A DNA stretch of 64,000 nt, taken from Flavobacterium sp. (GTDB lineage: Bacteria > Bacteroidota > Bacteroidia > Flavobacteriales > Flavobacteriaceae). The stretch's first letter is position 1; every line of letters starts with the position of its first letter. Shown here piece after piece: positions 51,794 through 61,016 of the stretch. The notes beneath the pieces were generated by a model. That model did not search any database and was not told where the DNA came from. It saw only the letters and a program-made list of their open reading frames with translations. Where the stretch lies: positions 146,033 to 210,032 of the forward strand of contig NZ_JAIXSL010000011.1 of the NCBI RefSeq assembly GCF_027484705.1, in the 5' to 3' direction. Position numbers and translations under genes: made by a program.

Positions 51794-53187
51794 AAACCAT
51801 CCACTGAAACTGAGACATCACCATCGACTCTTATGAAAGCGATGATGGCTTTGTTGGTCAGTTGCATGCGCTGGAATTGAATGTCTTTCAAAGCGCCATT
51901 GACAAAAACACCCGGCATCGGCGCATAATTCTTCAGGTATTTTTGCATGCTCGATTTGCCTTCATCCAGATTCGGCTGGATCGAATAGCGGCAACTCTGC
52001 TGGATTTTCTTCAAAACATAACCTTGAGCGAGCCAATTCGCGGTTTTAAGCAATCTGCTTTTGGTGTCGAGCACATAATTCAAATCGTCAAAATAGACTT
52101 CTTTAGTCGCATCGTTATATTGTGGAAAACCGCTTAGGTAAATCCTGCCATTAACACTTCCCAAAACGTCAAGCGCAATGATCATCTTGTTGTTTTTGTG
52201 CCAGATGGAAACATTCTGAACGGTGACTTTTTTACTGCCTGAACCGAATTCCTGCCCGGAAAAATTCTTGCTCATAATCTTGGAAGCCTGTTCGTAAGTC
52301 GAAACCGCAACGATATTCGCCGTGACGTGTTCAGGCATTTTGAGCACCGGTTTCAGGATGATTTTATTGCGGTCGAATTGGCTTTGTGGTTTTTGCCCGA
52401 TCAAAGTTTCCATCATACATTTCAATCCCATTTCGAAAGCAATTGATTCCTTCTGAAGTTTGGCGTCGGTCGTATACAATTCCTGCGGCACGATGCGCAA
52501 CCAGCTTTCATAACTTTCATTCATCTGGAACGGCGTGCAGATTTTCTCCAAAGCGTCGAGTACATTCGGTTTGAAATCCATCGATTTGGCAATCGCGGCA
52601 TCAATGCTTTTCTCAATTTTGGTTTTGAATAAAGCAATCGTCGGGTTAATCAAATAAGTAATCGGAACGGCTTTTCCGAAAACAGTCACGCTCGGGCTTT
52701 CATTCCAGTCCAATGATTTGAATTCGGTATCGGTGCTGAGTTTCCAGTTCGTTAAATGAATGTCGCTCAGCAAAGTCACATTGCCATTGAAATTGAATTC
52801 TTTGGTGTTGTATAAATCGATGCCCAGTTTATTCGTGCCGATACGGTATTTCACATAAGCCTTCAAAGGAAGCACAGTTTTGATTTTGCCATTGAGGTTC
52901 TCTAAAGTGATCGGCGCGAGTTTCCAGATTTTCATCTCAAGATCATCGTCAGTGATGTTGTTGTCTTCATAAATCAATCCTGTCAGGACTTTGTTCGTCT
53001 GGTTTTCGATATCCTTGAGCTTGATTTTCACCGGAATGTTGATGTACGAAGTTGCGTTGTCGTAAAGTAAAGGCGAAGCGTCGTCCGGTTCGGGTTTTAA
53101 AGCTTCAATTTTTTGCGTTGTGCCGCAGCCCGAAAAAAGCAATATCGAAAACGAAAGGAATAAAACAAAGCCGAAGAATGTGCGCAT
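51790..53187 (-). CDS. DUF4403 family lipoprotein
   Basis: Exported lipoprotein of 465 residues, function unknown. ATG 53187 gives MRTFFGFVLFLSFSILLFSGCG with a lipobox Cys at residue 21; the longer frame adds 17 residues ahead of this signal and is rejected. The body fits DUF4403: SYINIPVKIKLKDIENQTNKVL, followed by KIWKLAPITLENLNGKIKTVLPLK and repeated beta segments, ending AFIRVDGDVSVSVDGF. The fold resembles a repeated tubular-lipid-binding-like sandwich in my reading, but that is not certain. It stands alone, convergent with the oxidase cluster. Confidence 0.83.
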   Translation of the reverse strand: MRTFFGFVLFLSFSILLFSGCGTTQKIEALKPEPDDASPLLYDNATSYINIPVKIKLKDIENQTNKVLTGLIYEDNNITDDDLEMKIWKLAPITLENLNGKIKTVLPLKAYVKYRIGTNKLGIDLYNTKEFNFNGNVTLLSDIHLTNWKLSTDTEFKSLDWNESPSVTVFGKAVPITYLINPTIALFKTKIEKSIDAAIAKSMDFKPNVLDALEKICTPFQMNESYESWLRIVPQELYTTDAKLQKESIAFEMGLKCMMETLIGQKPQSQFDRNKIILKPVLKMPEHVTANIVAVSTYEQASKIMSKNFSGQEFGSGSKKVTVQNVSIWHKNNKMIIALDVLGSVNGRIYLSGFPQYNDATKEVYFDDLNYVLDTKSRLLKTANWLAQGYVLKKIQQSCRYSIQPNLDEGKSSMQKYLKNYAPMPGVFVNGALKDIQFQRMQLTNKAIIAFIRVDGDVSVSVDGF

Positions 53188-53363
53188 TTTGAAAGGATTA
53201 GTTGCCCGTAAAATTAAGCAAACCGATATTATTTCCACGCGATGTGTAACAAAAAATATACGCCTCAGTCTAACCGGTTTCAGGTTCAGTACTTTTATAT
53301 GATTCGCAGCACTGCAGCGTTATTTTTGAAAAAAAAGTAAGGTCAGAAATCAAAATTGTACTG

Positions 53364-53371
53364 TACCTTTG
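53364..53371 (+). promoter_or_regulatory. -7 promoter motif for the efflux genes
   Basis: TACCTTTG, 22 nt before ATG 53394. Nothing else of note is visible in the 206-nt gap after the DUF4403 gene. Confidence 0.65.
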
Positions 53372-53393
53372 TAACACTTTCATCAGACAAACC

Positions 53394-54755
53394 ATGAAGA
53401 AAATATTTTACGTTACTTTCCTTTTGATGCTTGGCTTGTCCTCGCACTCACAAGCAAAAAAATGGACGTTGGAAGACTGTGTGCGTTACGCATTAGAACA
53501 CAACATCACGATCAAACAATCCGAACTCGATACGCAGACGGCACAAATCGGCAAAAGCAGTGCATTGGGAAGTTTCTTGCCGAGCATCAATGCCAGCGCT
53601 TCACATTCGTGGAATATCGGTCTGAATACGAATATCGTCACCAACGCCCTTGAGAACGAGACGACACAATTTACTTCAGCCGGTTTGGATGCAGGAATTG
53701 ATATTTACAAAGGACTTCAAAACCAGAACAACCTGAGAAAAGCCAAACTTTCTGTAGTGGCGGCACAATACCAGTTGTCTAAAATGCGCGACGATATTTC
53801 ACTCAACGTGGCCAATTCGTATTTGCAGATTCTGTTCAACATTGAAAATATTAAAGTCCAGAACGAACAATTAGCCATCAATCAGAAACAATTGGAGCGT
53901 ACTCAGGAATTGGTGAATGCAGGTTCGATTCCAAGAGGCGATTTGTTGGATATCAAAGCTACGGTAGCCGGCGACAAACAACGCGTTATCAATGCTGAAA
54001 ACACTTTGCTCATTTCTAAATTGAGTTTGGCGCAATTGCTACAATTAGAAGATTTCAGAAACTTCGATATTGCTGATGCCGATTACGACGCCAAGCAAAG
54101 CGAAGTGATGTTCCAGACGCCTGAAGCCATTTACCAAAAAGCAAGCGAACAGCGTGTGGAAGTGAAGATCGCCAAAACCAACCTCGAAATCGCTGAGAAA
54201 GATGTGCAGATTTCAAGAGGCGCTTACCAACCGACTTTGCAAGGGTTTTACAGATTCAACACCAGGATTTCTTATGCTGACGTTCCTAATTTTGACGCTT
54301 CAGGAAACTTCATTGGTTATGGGAATCCGGCGCCATTTTTCAACCAATTCAGCGACAACAAAGGACACAACTTCGGATTACAACTCAATGTTCCGATATT
54401 GAATGGGTTTTCGGCAAGAAACGGTGTTTTGCGTTCCAAAGTAGCCTTAGAGCGCAGCAAAAATGCCCTGTCACAAAGCCAACTTGATTTAGAGCGCAAC
54501 GTTTTTCAGGCCTATACCGATGCCAAAGGTGCTTACAATGCTTATGAAGCGGCGCAATCTGCACTTGAAGCACGAGAAGGAGCATTCAATTATGCCAAGG
54601 AAAGATACGCCGTCGGTATGATGAACGCTTTCGATTTCAACCAGTCCCAAAGCCTTTTCGCCAACGCACAATCTGAAGTGTTGCGCACGAAATACGATTA
54701 TATTTTTAAAACTAAAATTGTTGAATTCTATTTTGGAATTCAGATTATCAAATAA
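53394..54755 (+). CDS. TolC-family outer-membrane efflux protein
   Basis: Outer-membrane channel of 453 residues for tripartite export. Signal peptide to SQA (residue ~21), then KWTLEDCVRYALEHNITIKQSELD, the standard TolC beginning. The two repeated halves each carry long helices, for example GLQNQNNLRKAKLSVVAAQYQLS and NGFSARNGVLRSKVALERSKNALSQSQLDLERN, with the porin strand SLGLQLNVPILNG-type segment near residue 325 (here NFGLQLNVPILNG). It starts an operon with the periplasmic adaptor 10 nt downstream. Confidence 0.92.
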   Translation: MKKIFYVTFLLMLGLSSHSQAKKWTLEDCVRYALEHNITIKQSELDTQTAQIGKSSALGSFLPSINASASHSWNIGLNTNIVTNALENETTQFTSAGLDAGIDIYKGLQNQNNLRKAKLSVVAAQYQLSKMRDDISLNVANSYLQILFNIENIKVQNEQLAINQKQLERTQELVNAGSIPRGDLLDIKATVAGDKQRVINAENTLLISKLSLAQLLQLEDFRNFDIADADYDAKQSEVMFQTPEAIYQKASEQRVEVKIAKTNLEIAEKDVQISRGAYQPTLQGFYRFNTRISYADVPNFDASGNFIGYGNPAPFFNQFSDNKGHNFGLQLNVPILNGFSARNGVLRSKVALERSKNALSQSQLDLERNVFQAYTDAKGAYNAYEAAQSALEAREGAFNYAKERYAVGMMNAFDFNQSQSLFANAQSEVLRTKYDYIFKTKIVEFYFGIQIIK

Positions 54756-54764
54756 AGTAAAGTC

Positions 54765-56069
54765 ATGTCAAAAAAAACAACCTATTATTTAATTGGAGCA
54801 GCCGTGCTACTGATTGCGGTATTGATTATCCTTTCTAAAACAGGCGTCATTGGGAACAAAGAAGCCATGACGGAAGTGGAAGTCGCCAAAGCCGATACGA
54901 TGACGATTGTGGAAACCGTTTCCGCCACGGGAAAAATCCAACCTGAAATAGAAGTCAAAATTTCCTCTGAAGTGTCGGGCGAAATCATAGCGTTGCCAGT
55001 CAAAGAAGGGCAAGTGGTTAAAAAAGGCGATTTGTTAGTGAAGATTAATCCCGATTTGTATACTTCCGGATATAACAGAACGGTTGCGGGTTTGTCACAG
55101 ACCAAAGCAGGTTTGGGCCAAGCCGATGCATCATTTAAGGAAGCCAAATCGAATTATGAGCGCAGCAAGACGTTGTTTGATAAAGGCATCATTTCAAAAT
55201 CAGATTGGGATAAAGCAGTTTCAGCTTTTGAAGGCGCGAAAGCCAACAAGCAATCGGCATATTATAACGTGCAAAGCGCTTCGGCAACGGTCAATGAAGC
55301 CAAAGACAACTTAGGAAGAACTACCATTTATGCTCCGGCTGACGGAACGATTTCAATGCTGAACGTTGAATTGGGCGAGCGTGTTTTAGGAACGCAGCAA
55401 ATGACCGGAACCGAAATTTTGCGCGTCGCGAACCTCAATAATATGGAAGTGGAAGTCGATGTGAATGAAAATGACATCGTCAAAATCAACGTTGGCGATT
55501 CTGCGAATGTTGAAGTCGATGCTTACCTGAAAAAGAAATTCAAAGGCATCGTGACGAGCATTTCAAATTCTGCGAGCACGACTTTGACAGCGGATCAGGT
55601 GACGAATTTTAAAGTGAAAGTCAGAATCTTAAAAGAATCATATCAGGATTTATTGGCTGGAAAACCTGTAACTTACTCGCCTTTCAGACCCGGAATGACC
55701 GCAACGGTGGATATCATTACTACTAGAAAAGAGAATGTTCTTGCCATTCCGATTAGTGCTGTTGTGGTGAAGTCCGATACTTCAGCGGTGAAAAAACCTG
55801 AGATTGAAGAACCGAATGATGAGGACAATAAAGTCAAACCAAAAAGCGATAAAAAATACGAATGTGTCTTTGTCAAAGTCGGCGACAAATCTAAAATCAG
55901 AATCATCAAAACCGGAATCCAGGACGACACCAACATAGAAGTTACTGAAGGCATCCAAAAAGGCGATGTTATTATTATCGGACCATACACCACCGTTACT
56001 AAAGATTTGAATTCTGGCGATAAAGTAAAAATTGCCTCCAAAACCAATCCCGCAGAACCTAAAAAGTAA
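54765..56069 (+). CDS. Periplasmic adaptor subunit of an efflux pump (HlyD/MacA-like)
   Basis: Membrane-fusion protein of 434 residues linking an inner-membrane pump to TolC. N-terminal anchor (YLIGAAVLLIAVLIILS); biotinyl-lipoyl halves (KISSEVSGEIIALPVKEGQVVKKGDLLVKI and TIYAPADGTISMLNVELGERV) around a helical hairpin (~90-190); beta-barrel domain (EVDVNENDIVKINVGD); membrane-proximal domain. A charged linker rich in Lys, Glu and Asp (~345-370) interrupts the C-terminal part. The MacA type usually pairs with an ABC protein MacB, but the next gene is tsaB, so the pump is encoded elsewhere. Confidence 0.9.
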   Translation: MSKKTTYYLIGAAVLLIAVLIILSKTGVIGNKEAMTEVEVAKADTMTIVETVSATGKIQPEIEVKISSEVSGEIIALPVKEGQVVKKGDLLVKINPDLYTSGYNRTVAGLSQTKAGLGQADASFKEAKSNYERSKTLFDKGIISKSDWDKAVSAFEGAKANKQSAYYNVQSASATVNEAKDNLGRTTIYAPADGTISMLNVELGERVLGTQQMTGTEILRVANLNNMEVEVDVNENDIVKINVGDSANVEVDAYLKKKFKGIVTSISNSASTTLTADQVTNFKVKVRILKESYQDLLAGKPVTYSPFRPGMTATVDIITTRKENVLAIPISAVVVKSDTSAVKKPEIEEPNDEDNKVKPKSDKKYECVFVKVGDKSKIRIIKTGIQDDTNIEVTEGIQKGDVIIIGPYTTVTKDLNSGDKVKIASKTNPAEPKK

Positions 56070-56737
56070 TGGCTTACATCCTCAACATTGAAACCTCGAC
56101 AAAGAACTGTTCGGTATCGATAGCAAAAGACGGCAATACATTACTATGCAAAGAAGTTGCCGAATCCGGTTATTCGCATGCTGAGAAATTGCATGTGTTC
56201 ATTGAGGAATTGCTGCTCGAATTGCAACTGAAATATTCTGATTTGAATGCGGTTGCCGTAAGCCAAGGACCGGGTTCTTACACCGGATTACGCATCGGGA
56301 TTTCCGCGGCTAAAGGTTTGTGTTATGCGCTGAACATTCCGATGATTGCAGTGGATACTTTAGAGGTTTTAACCAGGAAACTCCAGATTTCGGAAGGTTT
56401 CATTATTCCGATGATCGATGCGAGAAGAATGGAAGTGTACAGCGCGATTTTCGATGCGCAATATCAAAAAATAAGAGCAACGCAGGCGGAGATTATCACT
56501 GAGGATTCTTTTGCTAATCTGGAAAAGCCCGTGTATTTTGTCGGAGATAGTTTTGAAAAAGCCAAAGCGGTTTTGACCAAACCCAACTTCATCTTTAAAG
56601 AAGATGTTATTTATCCTTCAGCCAGCGAAATGGGTGCTTTGAGCTATGATAAATACAAAAAAAACGACACCGTCGATGTCGCTTATTTTGAGCCTTATTA
56701 TCTGAAAGACTTTATGACCACAGCGCCAAAGAAGTAA
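56069..56737 (+). CDS. tsaB: tRNA threonylcarbamoyladenosine biosynthesis protein TsaB
   Basis: Non-catalytic scaffold of the TsaBDE complex that makes t6A37 in tRNAs, 222 residues. The ASKHA-fold N-terminus ILNIETSTKNCSVSIAKDG and the conserved VAVSQGPGSYTGLRIGISAAKGLCYAL (core GPGSYTGLRxG) identify it clearly. It overlaps the adaptor gene by one base, so this housekeeping gene is translated from the efflux operon. Its stop is one base from the stop of the convergent unknown gene. Confidence 0.94.
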   Translation: MAYILNIETSTKNCSVSIAKDGNTLLCKEVAESGYSHAEKLHVFIEELLLELQLKYSDLNAVAVSQGPGSYTGLRIGISAAKGLCYALNIPMIAVDTLEVLTRKLQISEGFIIPMIDARRMEVYSAIFDAQYQKIRATQAEIITEDSFANLEKPVYFVGDSFEKAKAVLTKPNFIFKEDVIYPSASEMGALSYDKYKKNDTVDVAYFEPYYLKDFMTTAPKK

Positions 56738-56738
56738 C

Positions 56739-57416
56739 TTACTGCGCTAAAAAGTCAATGATTTTAGTGCGGTCGGTTTCAAAATCAATTTTGTTTTCTT
56801 TTACAAATTTTTCAATCGCTTCTTTCTTGTCCGGAAATAATTTGGCAAGCTGTTTCTTCGATTCAGGAAAATCGGTGATATATCCGTTGGTATCTTTTAA
56901 GTAGTACTGGTCATTTTCTTTACTAAACCTTGCTGGCATATCCCTTTCTAGAGAAGTCTTGGCTTTTTTACCCGGATAAAAAGAAATCCATTCTCTTTTA
57001 AATAAAGTATAATTGGCTTTTTGGTAAAGTTCGATCAGATACCCTTGGTGCGATTTTTCTGCGTTATTGTAGGTGACCAATTTGTATTTTTTATTAGCGC
57101 TAAGAAAGGTAATGTTACTGAAGTCAGGAATTTTATCCAAAGCTAAAGTGTCATTTTTAGGGCTTATGAATTCCATGGCATCAAAGCAAGCATTATATCG
57201 CATGTTTACTTTTGCGGGAATACCATCAACCATAGCGGGTGAAAACATTACATTGAGATAAGGAGATCCTATTGGTTTGACTCCAGAAAACTGATCTAAA
57301 CCTGCGATACGATAATTCATTCGGTAACCATACCCTACGGTTAATCCTCCATCCTGAGCATAACAGGAAACAGATAAGAATAAGATGCAAATAAAGGCAA
57401 TAATTGGTTTTATCAT
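56739..57416 (-). CDS. Secreted protein of unknown function
   Basis: A 225-residue exported protein. Signal peptide MIKPIIAFICILFLSVSCYA with a probable cut before QDGG; the Cys at residue 18 could also be read as a poor lipobox (LSVSC). The mature part is mixed polar and beta-rich (YRMNYRIAGLDQF, YKLVTYNNAEKSHQGYLIELYQKANY) with a lysine-rich C-terminus (FPDKKEAIEKFVKENKIDFETDRTKI in short pieces). I do not recognise a family. It lies 44 nt downstream of the MscS gene and might be co-transcribed with it. Confidence 0.75.
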   Translation of the reverse strand: MIKPIIAFICILFLSVSCYAQDGGLTVGYGYRMNYRIAGLDQFSGVKPIGSPYLNVMFSPAMVDGIPAKVNMRYNACFDAMEFISPKNDTLALDKIPDFSNITFLSANKKYKLVTYNNAEKSHQGYLIELYQKANYTLFKREWISFYPGKKAKTSLERDMPARFSKENDQYYLKDTNGYITDFPESKKQLAKLFPDKKEAIEKFVKENKIDFETDRTKIIDFLAQ

Positions 57417-57460
57417 GGCTTTGATTTTAAAATTAAGAAGCTAATATAGCTTTTTTGGTT

Positions 57461-58279
57461 TTATCTTGAAGTTTCTCTAACAAAAGGTTGATAATTAATT
57501 TTAGCTTCATCAAAAGCAGTTTTGCAATCTTCCAAAATAGCTGAAGTGACATCACCAAAATCTTCATTTTTGACCCAAACGCGAATCGCTATTTTGATTC
57601 CGGAATCCGTTAATTCTTTTACCGTAACCGAAGCCGTTGGATGGTCTAAAATTTTCGGGTTAGCATCTAGAATTCCTGTGATAAGGTCTTTGGCTTCCTT
57701 GATGTTCGTGTCATACGAAATGCCCATAGTCAGATCAGTCCGACGTGTTTGTTGCTGCGAAAAATTAATGATGGTCCCGTTGGATAACGCACCGTTCGGA
57801 ACAAAAATAACCTGATTGTTAGCCGTTAATAATTGGGTCACAAAAATTTGAATATCGATTACCGTTCCTGATACACCTTGAGCCTCAATGGTATCGCCAA
57901 GCTTGAAAGGCTTGAAAAAAATAATCAGCATGCCACCCGCAAAGTTAGACAACGAACCCTGTAAGGATAAACCAATGGCCAATCCTGCGGCTCCAAGAAT
58001 GGTAAGGAATGAAGAAGATTCAATCCCCAATTTAGAAATCACTGCAATAAACAGCAGAATCCTCAATCCCCAAAAAATGATATCCGAGAGGAATTCCACT
58101 AAAGTAGGTTCCACTTCCCGTCGCACCATGATTTTCCTTGAAACCGATGTGATGAAACGGATGGCCCAAATCCCGACCACTAGTAGCAAAAGCGCTGCAA
58201 TCAGTTTGGGTGCGTAATCAATTAGTACTTTAGTGAAGTTGTTGGCGTATTGGTCGATGAGGTCTATTCGTAATTTCAT
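57461..58279 (-). CDS. Small-conductance mechanosensitive channel (MscS family)
   Basis: Inner-membrane channel of 272 residues that opens on hypo-osmotic stress. Three hydrophobic helices are followed by the pore helix LTILGAAGLAIGLSLQGSLSNFAGGMLIIFF (key GAAGLAIGLSLQGSLSNFA), then the cytoplasmic beta domain KLGDTIEAQGVSGTVIDIQIF, IFVPNGALSNGTIINFS and the alpha/beta vestibule. ATG 58279 is preferred: the extended frame to 58306 begins within the upstream terminator region. Confidence 0.94.
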   Translation of the reverse strand: MKLRIDLIDQYANNFTKVLIDYAPKLIAALLLLVVGIWAIRFITSVSRKIMVRREVEPTLVEFLSDIIFWGLRILLFIAVISKLGIESSSFLTILGAAGLAIGLSLQGSLSNFAGGMLIIFFKPFKLGDTIEAQGVSGTVIDIQIFVTQLLTANNQVIFVPNGALSNGTIINFSQQQTRRTDLTMGISYDTNIKEAKDLITGILDANPKILDHPTASVTVKELTDSGIKIAIRVWVKNEDFGDVTSAILEDCKTAFDEAKINYQPFVRETSR

Positions 58280-58296
58280 TTTAAAAATAATAAAAA

Positions 58297-58318
58297 ACCT
58301 TCCCAAAATTGAGAAGGT
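58297..58318 (-). terminator. Terminator of the LEA-like gene
   Basis: On the minus strand ACCTTC and GAAGGT form a stem around a 10-nt loop followed by a T-run; located 34 nt after the stop at 58352. Confidence 0.75.
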
Positions 58319-58351
58319 AAATTCCTATGCAAAAATAGTTTTTTTTAAGAT

Positions 58352-58762
58352 TTAATCGGCATCTTCTTCGATTCTGTTGGCCGTTTTTTCAACAGTTTCC
58401 TTCGCATCTTCTGAGCCATCATCAATTAGATTATTGACTTTATCTTTCGCGGTTTCTACCGTTTCAGAAATTTTTTCTTTGGCTTCCTCGAGGTATTCTT
58501 CGGCTTTGTCTACGATTGGCGCCGCTTTTTCTTTGACGGTTTCAATGATGTTTTCTACCACATCGCCCGCCTGTTCAGAATATTGGCTGGCTTTTTCTTT
58601 GGCCTTTTCTGCATATTCTTCAGCTTTTTCCATCAGCGGAGCGGCAGCTTCTTTGGCTTTCTCTACTGCGCTGTCTACAAAATCATTGGCTTTTTCTGTG
58701 GCCTGACCGGCAGCTTTTTCAGAAGATCCGAATAAATTTTTAAAGAATGATCCTAGTCCCAT
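58352..58762 (-). CDS. LEA-like/YtxH-type helical repeat protein
   Basis: A 136-residue, highly charged, Cys- and Trp-free protein. After MGLGSFFKNLFGSSEKAAGQ comes a string of 11-residue-like amphipathic repeats rich in Ala, Glu and Lys (EKAKEAAAPLMEKAEEYAEKA, EKAAPIVDKAEEYLEEAKEK, ETVETAKDKVNNLIDD), as in late-embryogenesis-abundant-like stress proteins. The two PxxxKAEEY segments are clear internal duplicates. It has its own promoter and terminator, so it is a separate stress-type gene; a protective or membrane-associated role is only inferred. Confidence 0.8.
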   Translation of the reverse strand: MGLGSFFKNLFGSSEKAAGQATEKANDFVDSAVEKAKEAAAPLMEKAEEYAEKAKEKASQYSEQAGDVVENIIETVKEKAAPIVDKAEEYLEEAKEKISETVETAKDKVNNLIDDGSEDAKETVEKTANRIEEDAD

Positions 58763-58788
58763 AATGTGTGTTTTTGTTGGTTATCTCT

Positions 58789-58796
58789 CAAATTTA
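58789..58796 (-). promoter_or_regulatory. -7 promoter motif of the LEA-like gene
   Basis: TAAATTTG on the minus strand, 26 nt before ATG 58762. Confidence 0.6.
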
Positions 58797-58820
58797 CAAA
58801 AAAAAGCAAATGATTTGTTT

Positions 58821-60833
58821 TTAGCGAATTAAATCTTTCCATGCTGTTTCAAAATCCTCTACGGGTAAATGACAGGTTTTATTCTGGCAAACGTAAAACA
58901 GGTTTTTGTCTTCTATAAAACGATCTGTTAGAAACGGTAATGAACTATATACCGTTGTTCCTGCAACAACTACATTCGGGCAATATTCCTGATACAATTT
59001 AGCACTAAATCCTAAAGCTTCTTTTGCGCAGATGGCGAATTCTTTTTGTTGTGGCGACAGGTTCAGAAAAGCATCGAGCCAATTCGAAAAAGCCGACGGA
59101 TAGTCAATATTCGGGATGATTTTGTGAATCATTGCAGTGCTTATTTTTTCATAAAAGGAATGATTGAAATAAACGCTCAGTTTATAAAGATTCTTCTCCA
59201 TCATCGAGTTGGAAGCCGGAACCACATTGTCTTCCGTTTCATAATGTTGTGAAATTAAAGCTTCGTCCAAATCAGATTTGAAAGTGAAAAACGAACTGTT
59301 CTCCTCATAAAAATGGTCAAGACTATAATCCGTGAGTTGTTTGGAATAACCGAGCCATTGCTCATCAAAAGTCACTTCGTAAAGCGCGATAAAAGCGTCG
59401 ATGACCGCCGCATAATCTTCTAAAAAACCATTGATGCTGGGCTGGTTGTTTTTATAACTGTGCCACAAATTTCCTTCGGAAGCCCAAAGTTTTTTGATGA
59501 TGAACTTAGCGTTTTGAAGCGCTGTTTCCAAATATTGTTTGTCTTGCAAAGCTTTGTACGCGTCGACAAAACCTTTCAGCATTAACGCATTCCATGAAGT
59601 CAGGCATTTGTCATCGAGGCGCGGTTTGCTGCGTTGTTCGCGGAATTCATAGAGTTTTTTCTCCCATTGTTGCTTTTTGGTTTGCAATTCGGCGACGCTG
59701 ATTTGATTTTGCTGCGCGATAGCTTCAAGCGATTGGCTTTGAATCAAAACATAATTGTCGTGTTCCCAATGCCCGAAAGGATTGATGTTGAAAACGATTC
59801 TGAACAAATCGAAATCTTCTTGAAGTATGGCTTTTAGTTCGGTTTCTGTCCAGACATAGAACGCGCCTTCTTCAAGTTTTTGTTCGGGATTCAGACTGTC
59901 GGCATCGAGCGCGCTGTAGAAAGCACCTTCGTCGGTCAGCCATTCTTTGGAAACAAACCGCAGCGTTTTTTCAATGACTTCTTGATACAGTGGATTTTTG
60001 GTTCGTTTGTAAGCGTCGGCATAAAGCGATACGAGTTGGCCATTGTCATACAGCATCTTTTCGAAATGCGGCACGTGCCATTTGATGTCGACGGAATAGC
60101 GTGAAAAACCACCATCAACGGTGTCGAATAATCCGCCATAAGCCATTTTGGTTAAAGTCAAGTCTACGAAATCAAGCAATTCCTGATCATTATTTTGATG
60201 GGCGTAACGCATCAGAAAAGCGTAATTGTTGGGCATCATAAATTTAGGTGCGCGTGCCATACCGCCGAAATCGGGATCGAAACTTTTCTTCCATTTTTCG
60301 ATTAACGGTATAATCAAATCTTGCGATATTTCAATTTTAGATTCGGGAATGATTGAAAGGCTTTCTAGTCCGGCCTGAAGTTTCTCAGCATATTCGATCA
60401 TTTTTTCAGGTTGCGTTTGATACAATTCCTGCAACTGTTCGAGTGAGTTAATCCATTCGTTTTTGCGGAAATAAGTGCCGCCCCAAACTGGTCTGCCGTC
60501 GGGAAGTGCTACGATATTGAGTGGCCAGCCGCCGCGTCCGGTCATGATTTGAATGGCTTTCATATAAACAGCATCGACATCGGGGCGTTCTTCGCGATCG
60601 ACTTTGATGCTTGTGAAATGGGCGTTCATGGTTTTTGCGACTTCTTCGTCTTCGAAGCTTTCGTGTTCCATGACGTGGCACCAATGACAAGCGGAATAAC
60701 CAATGCTGACGATGAGCAGTTGGTTGCTGGTTTTGGCTTCGGATAATGTTCTCGCATTCCAGGCTTTCCAGTGTACGGGATTTTGGGCGTGCTGTAATAA
60801 GTATGGACTGGATTCTTGGGATAATTCGTTCAT
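58821..60833 (-). CDS. Thioredoxin domain-containing protein (DUF255/YyaL family)
   Basis: Cytoplasmic protein of 670 residues. Residues ~1-165 form the thioredoxin-like DUF255 domain: SSPYLLQHAQNPVHW, IGYSACHWCHVMEHESFED with a CHWC redox motif, VDREERPDVDAVYM and TGRGGWPLNIVALPDGRPVWGGTYF. The remainder is an (alpha/alpha)6-barrel-like region (YDNGQLVSLYADAY, DKCLTSWNALMLKGF, YAAVIDAFIALYE). The family is widespread, sometimes called spermatogenesis-associated protein 20-like; its reaction is unknown. Transcribed alone; the 5' side is a repeat-bearing gap. Confidence 0.93.
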   Translation of the reverse strand: MNELSQESSPYLLQHAQNPVHWKAWNARTLSEAKTSNQLLIVSIGYSACHWCHVMEHESFEDEEVAKTMNAHFTSIKVDREERPDVDAVYMKAIQIMTGRGGWPLNIVALPDGRPVWGGTYFRKNEWINSLEQLQELYQTQPEKMIEYAEKLQAGLESLSIIPESKIEISQDLIIPLIEKWKKSFDPDFGGMARAPKFMMPNNYAFLMRYAHQNNDQELLDFVDLTLTKMAYGGLFDTVDGGFSRYSVDIKWHVPHFEKMLYDNGQLVSLYADAYKRTKNPLYQEVIEKTLRFVSKEWLTDEGAFYSALDADSLNPEQKLEEGAFYVWTETELKAILQEDFDLFRIVFNINPFGHWEHDNYVLIQSQSLEAIAQQNQISVAELQTKKQQWEKKLYEFREQRSKPRLDDKCLTSWNALMLKGFVDAYKALQDKQYLETALQNAKFIIKKLWASEGNLWHSYKNNQPSINGFLEDYAAVIDAFIALYEVTFDEQWLGYSKQLTDYSLDHFYEENSSFFTFKSDLDEALISQHYETEDNVVPASNSMMEKNLYKLSVYFNHSFYEKISTAMIHKIIPNIDYPSAFSNWLDAFLNLSPQQKEFAICAKEALGFSAKLYQEYCPNVVVAGTTVYSSLPFLTDRFIEDKNLFYVCQNKTCHLPVEDFETAWKDLIR

Positions 60834-60851
60834 GGGATGATTGGTTTATGG

Positions 60852-60964
60852 CACGCGGATTTGTCGGATGACGCGGGTTTTCGCTGATTTCTTGATTAAT
60901 GGATTTTTAAATTTACTTGGATTAAATCCGTGTGAATCTGTTTGATCGGCGTGATCCGTGTTCC
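60852..60964. repeat. Degenerate inverted repeat of the ATCCGTG type
   Basis: The right part (60925-60964) has the AATCCGTGTGAATC and GTGATCCGTGTTCC segments common between bacterial genes; the left part (60852-60880) is a degraded inverted copy (CACGCGGAT, GACGCGG). The gap 60833-61150 contains only this, interspersed copy D and a terminator. Confidence 0.5.
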
Positions 60965-61016
60965 AAACATTTTGCTGTTTTTTTTGAAAATTATTCTTAT
61001 GAAACCCATTCGTTTT

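Noticed and set aside
57428..57460. Small hairpin AAGCT/AGCTT between MscS and the unknown secreted gene as a terminator
   Set aside because: The stem has only five weak pairs, and its T-run faces the plus strand, where no gene ends.
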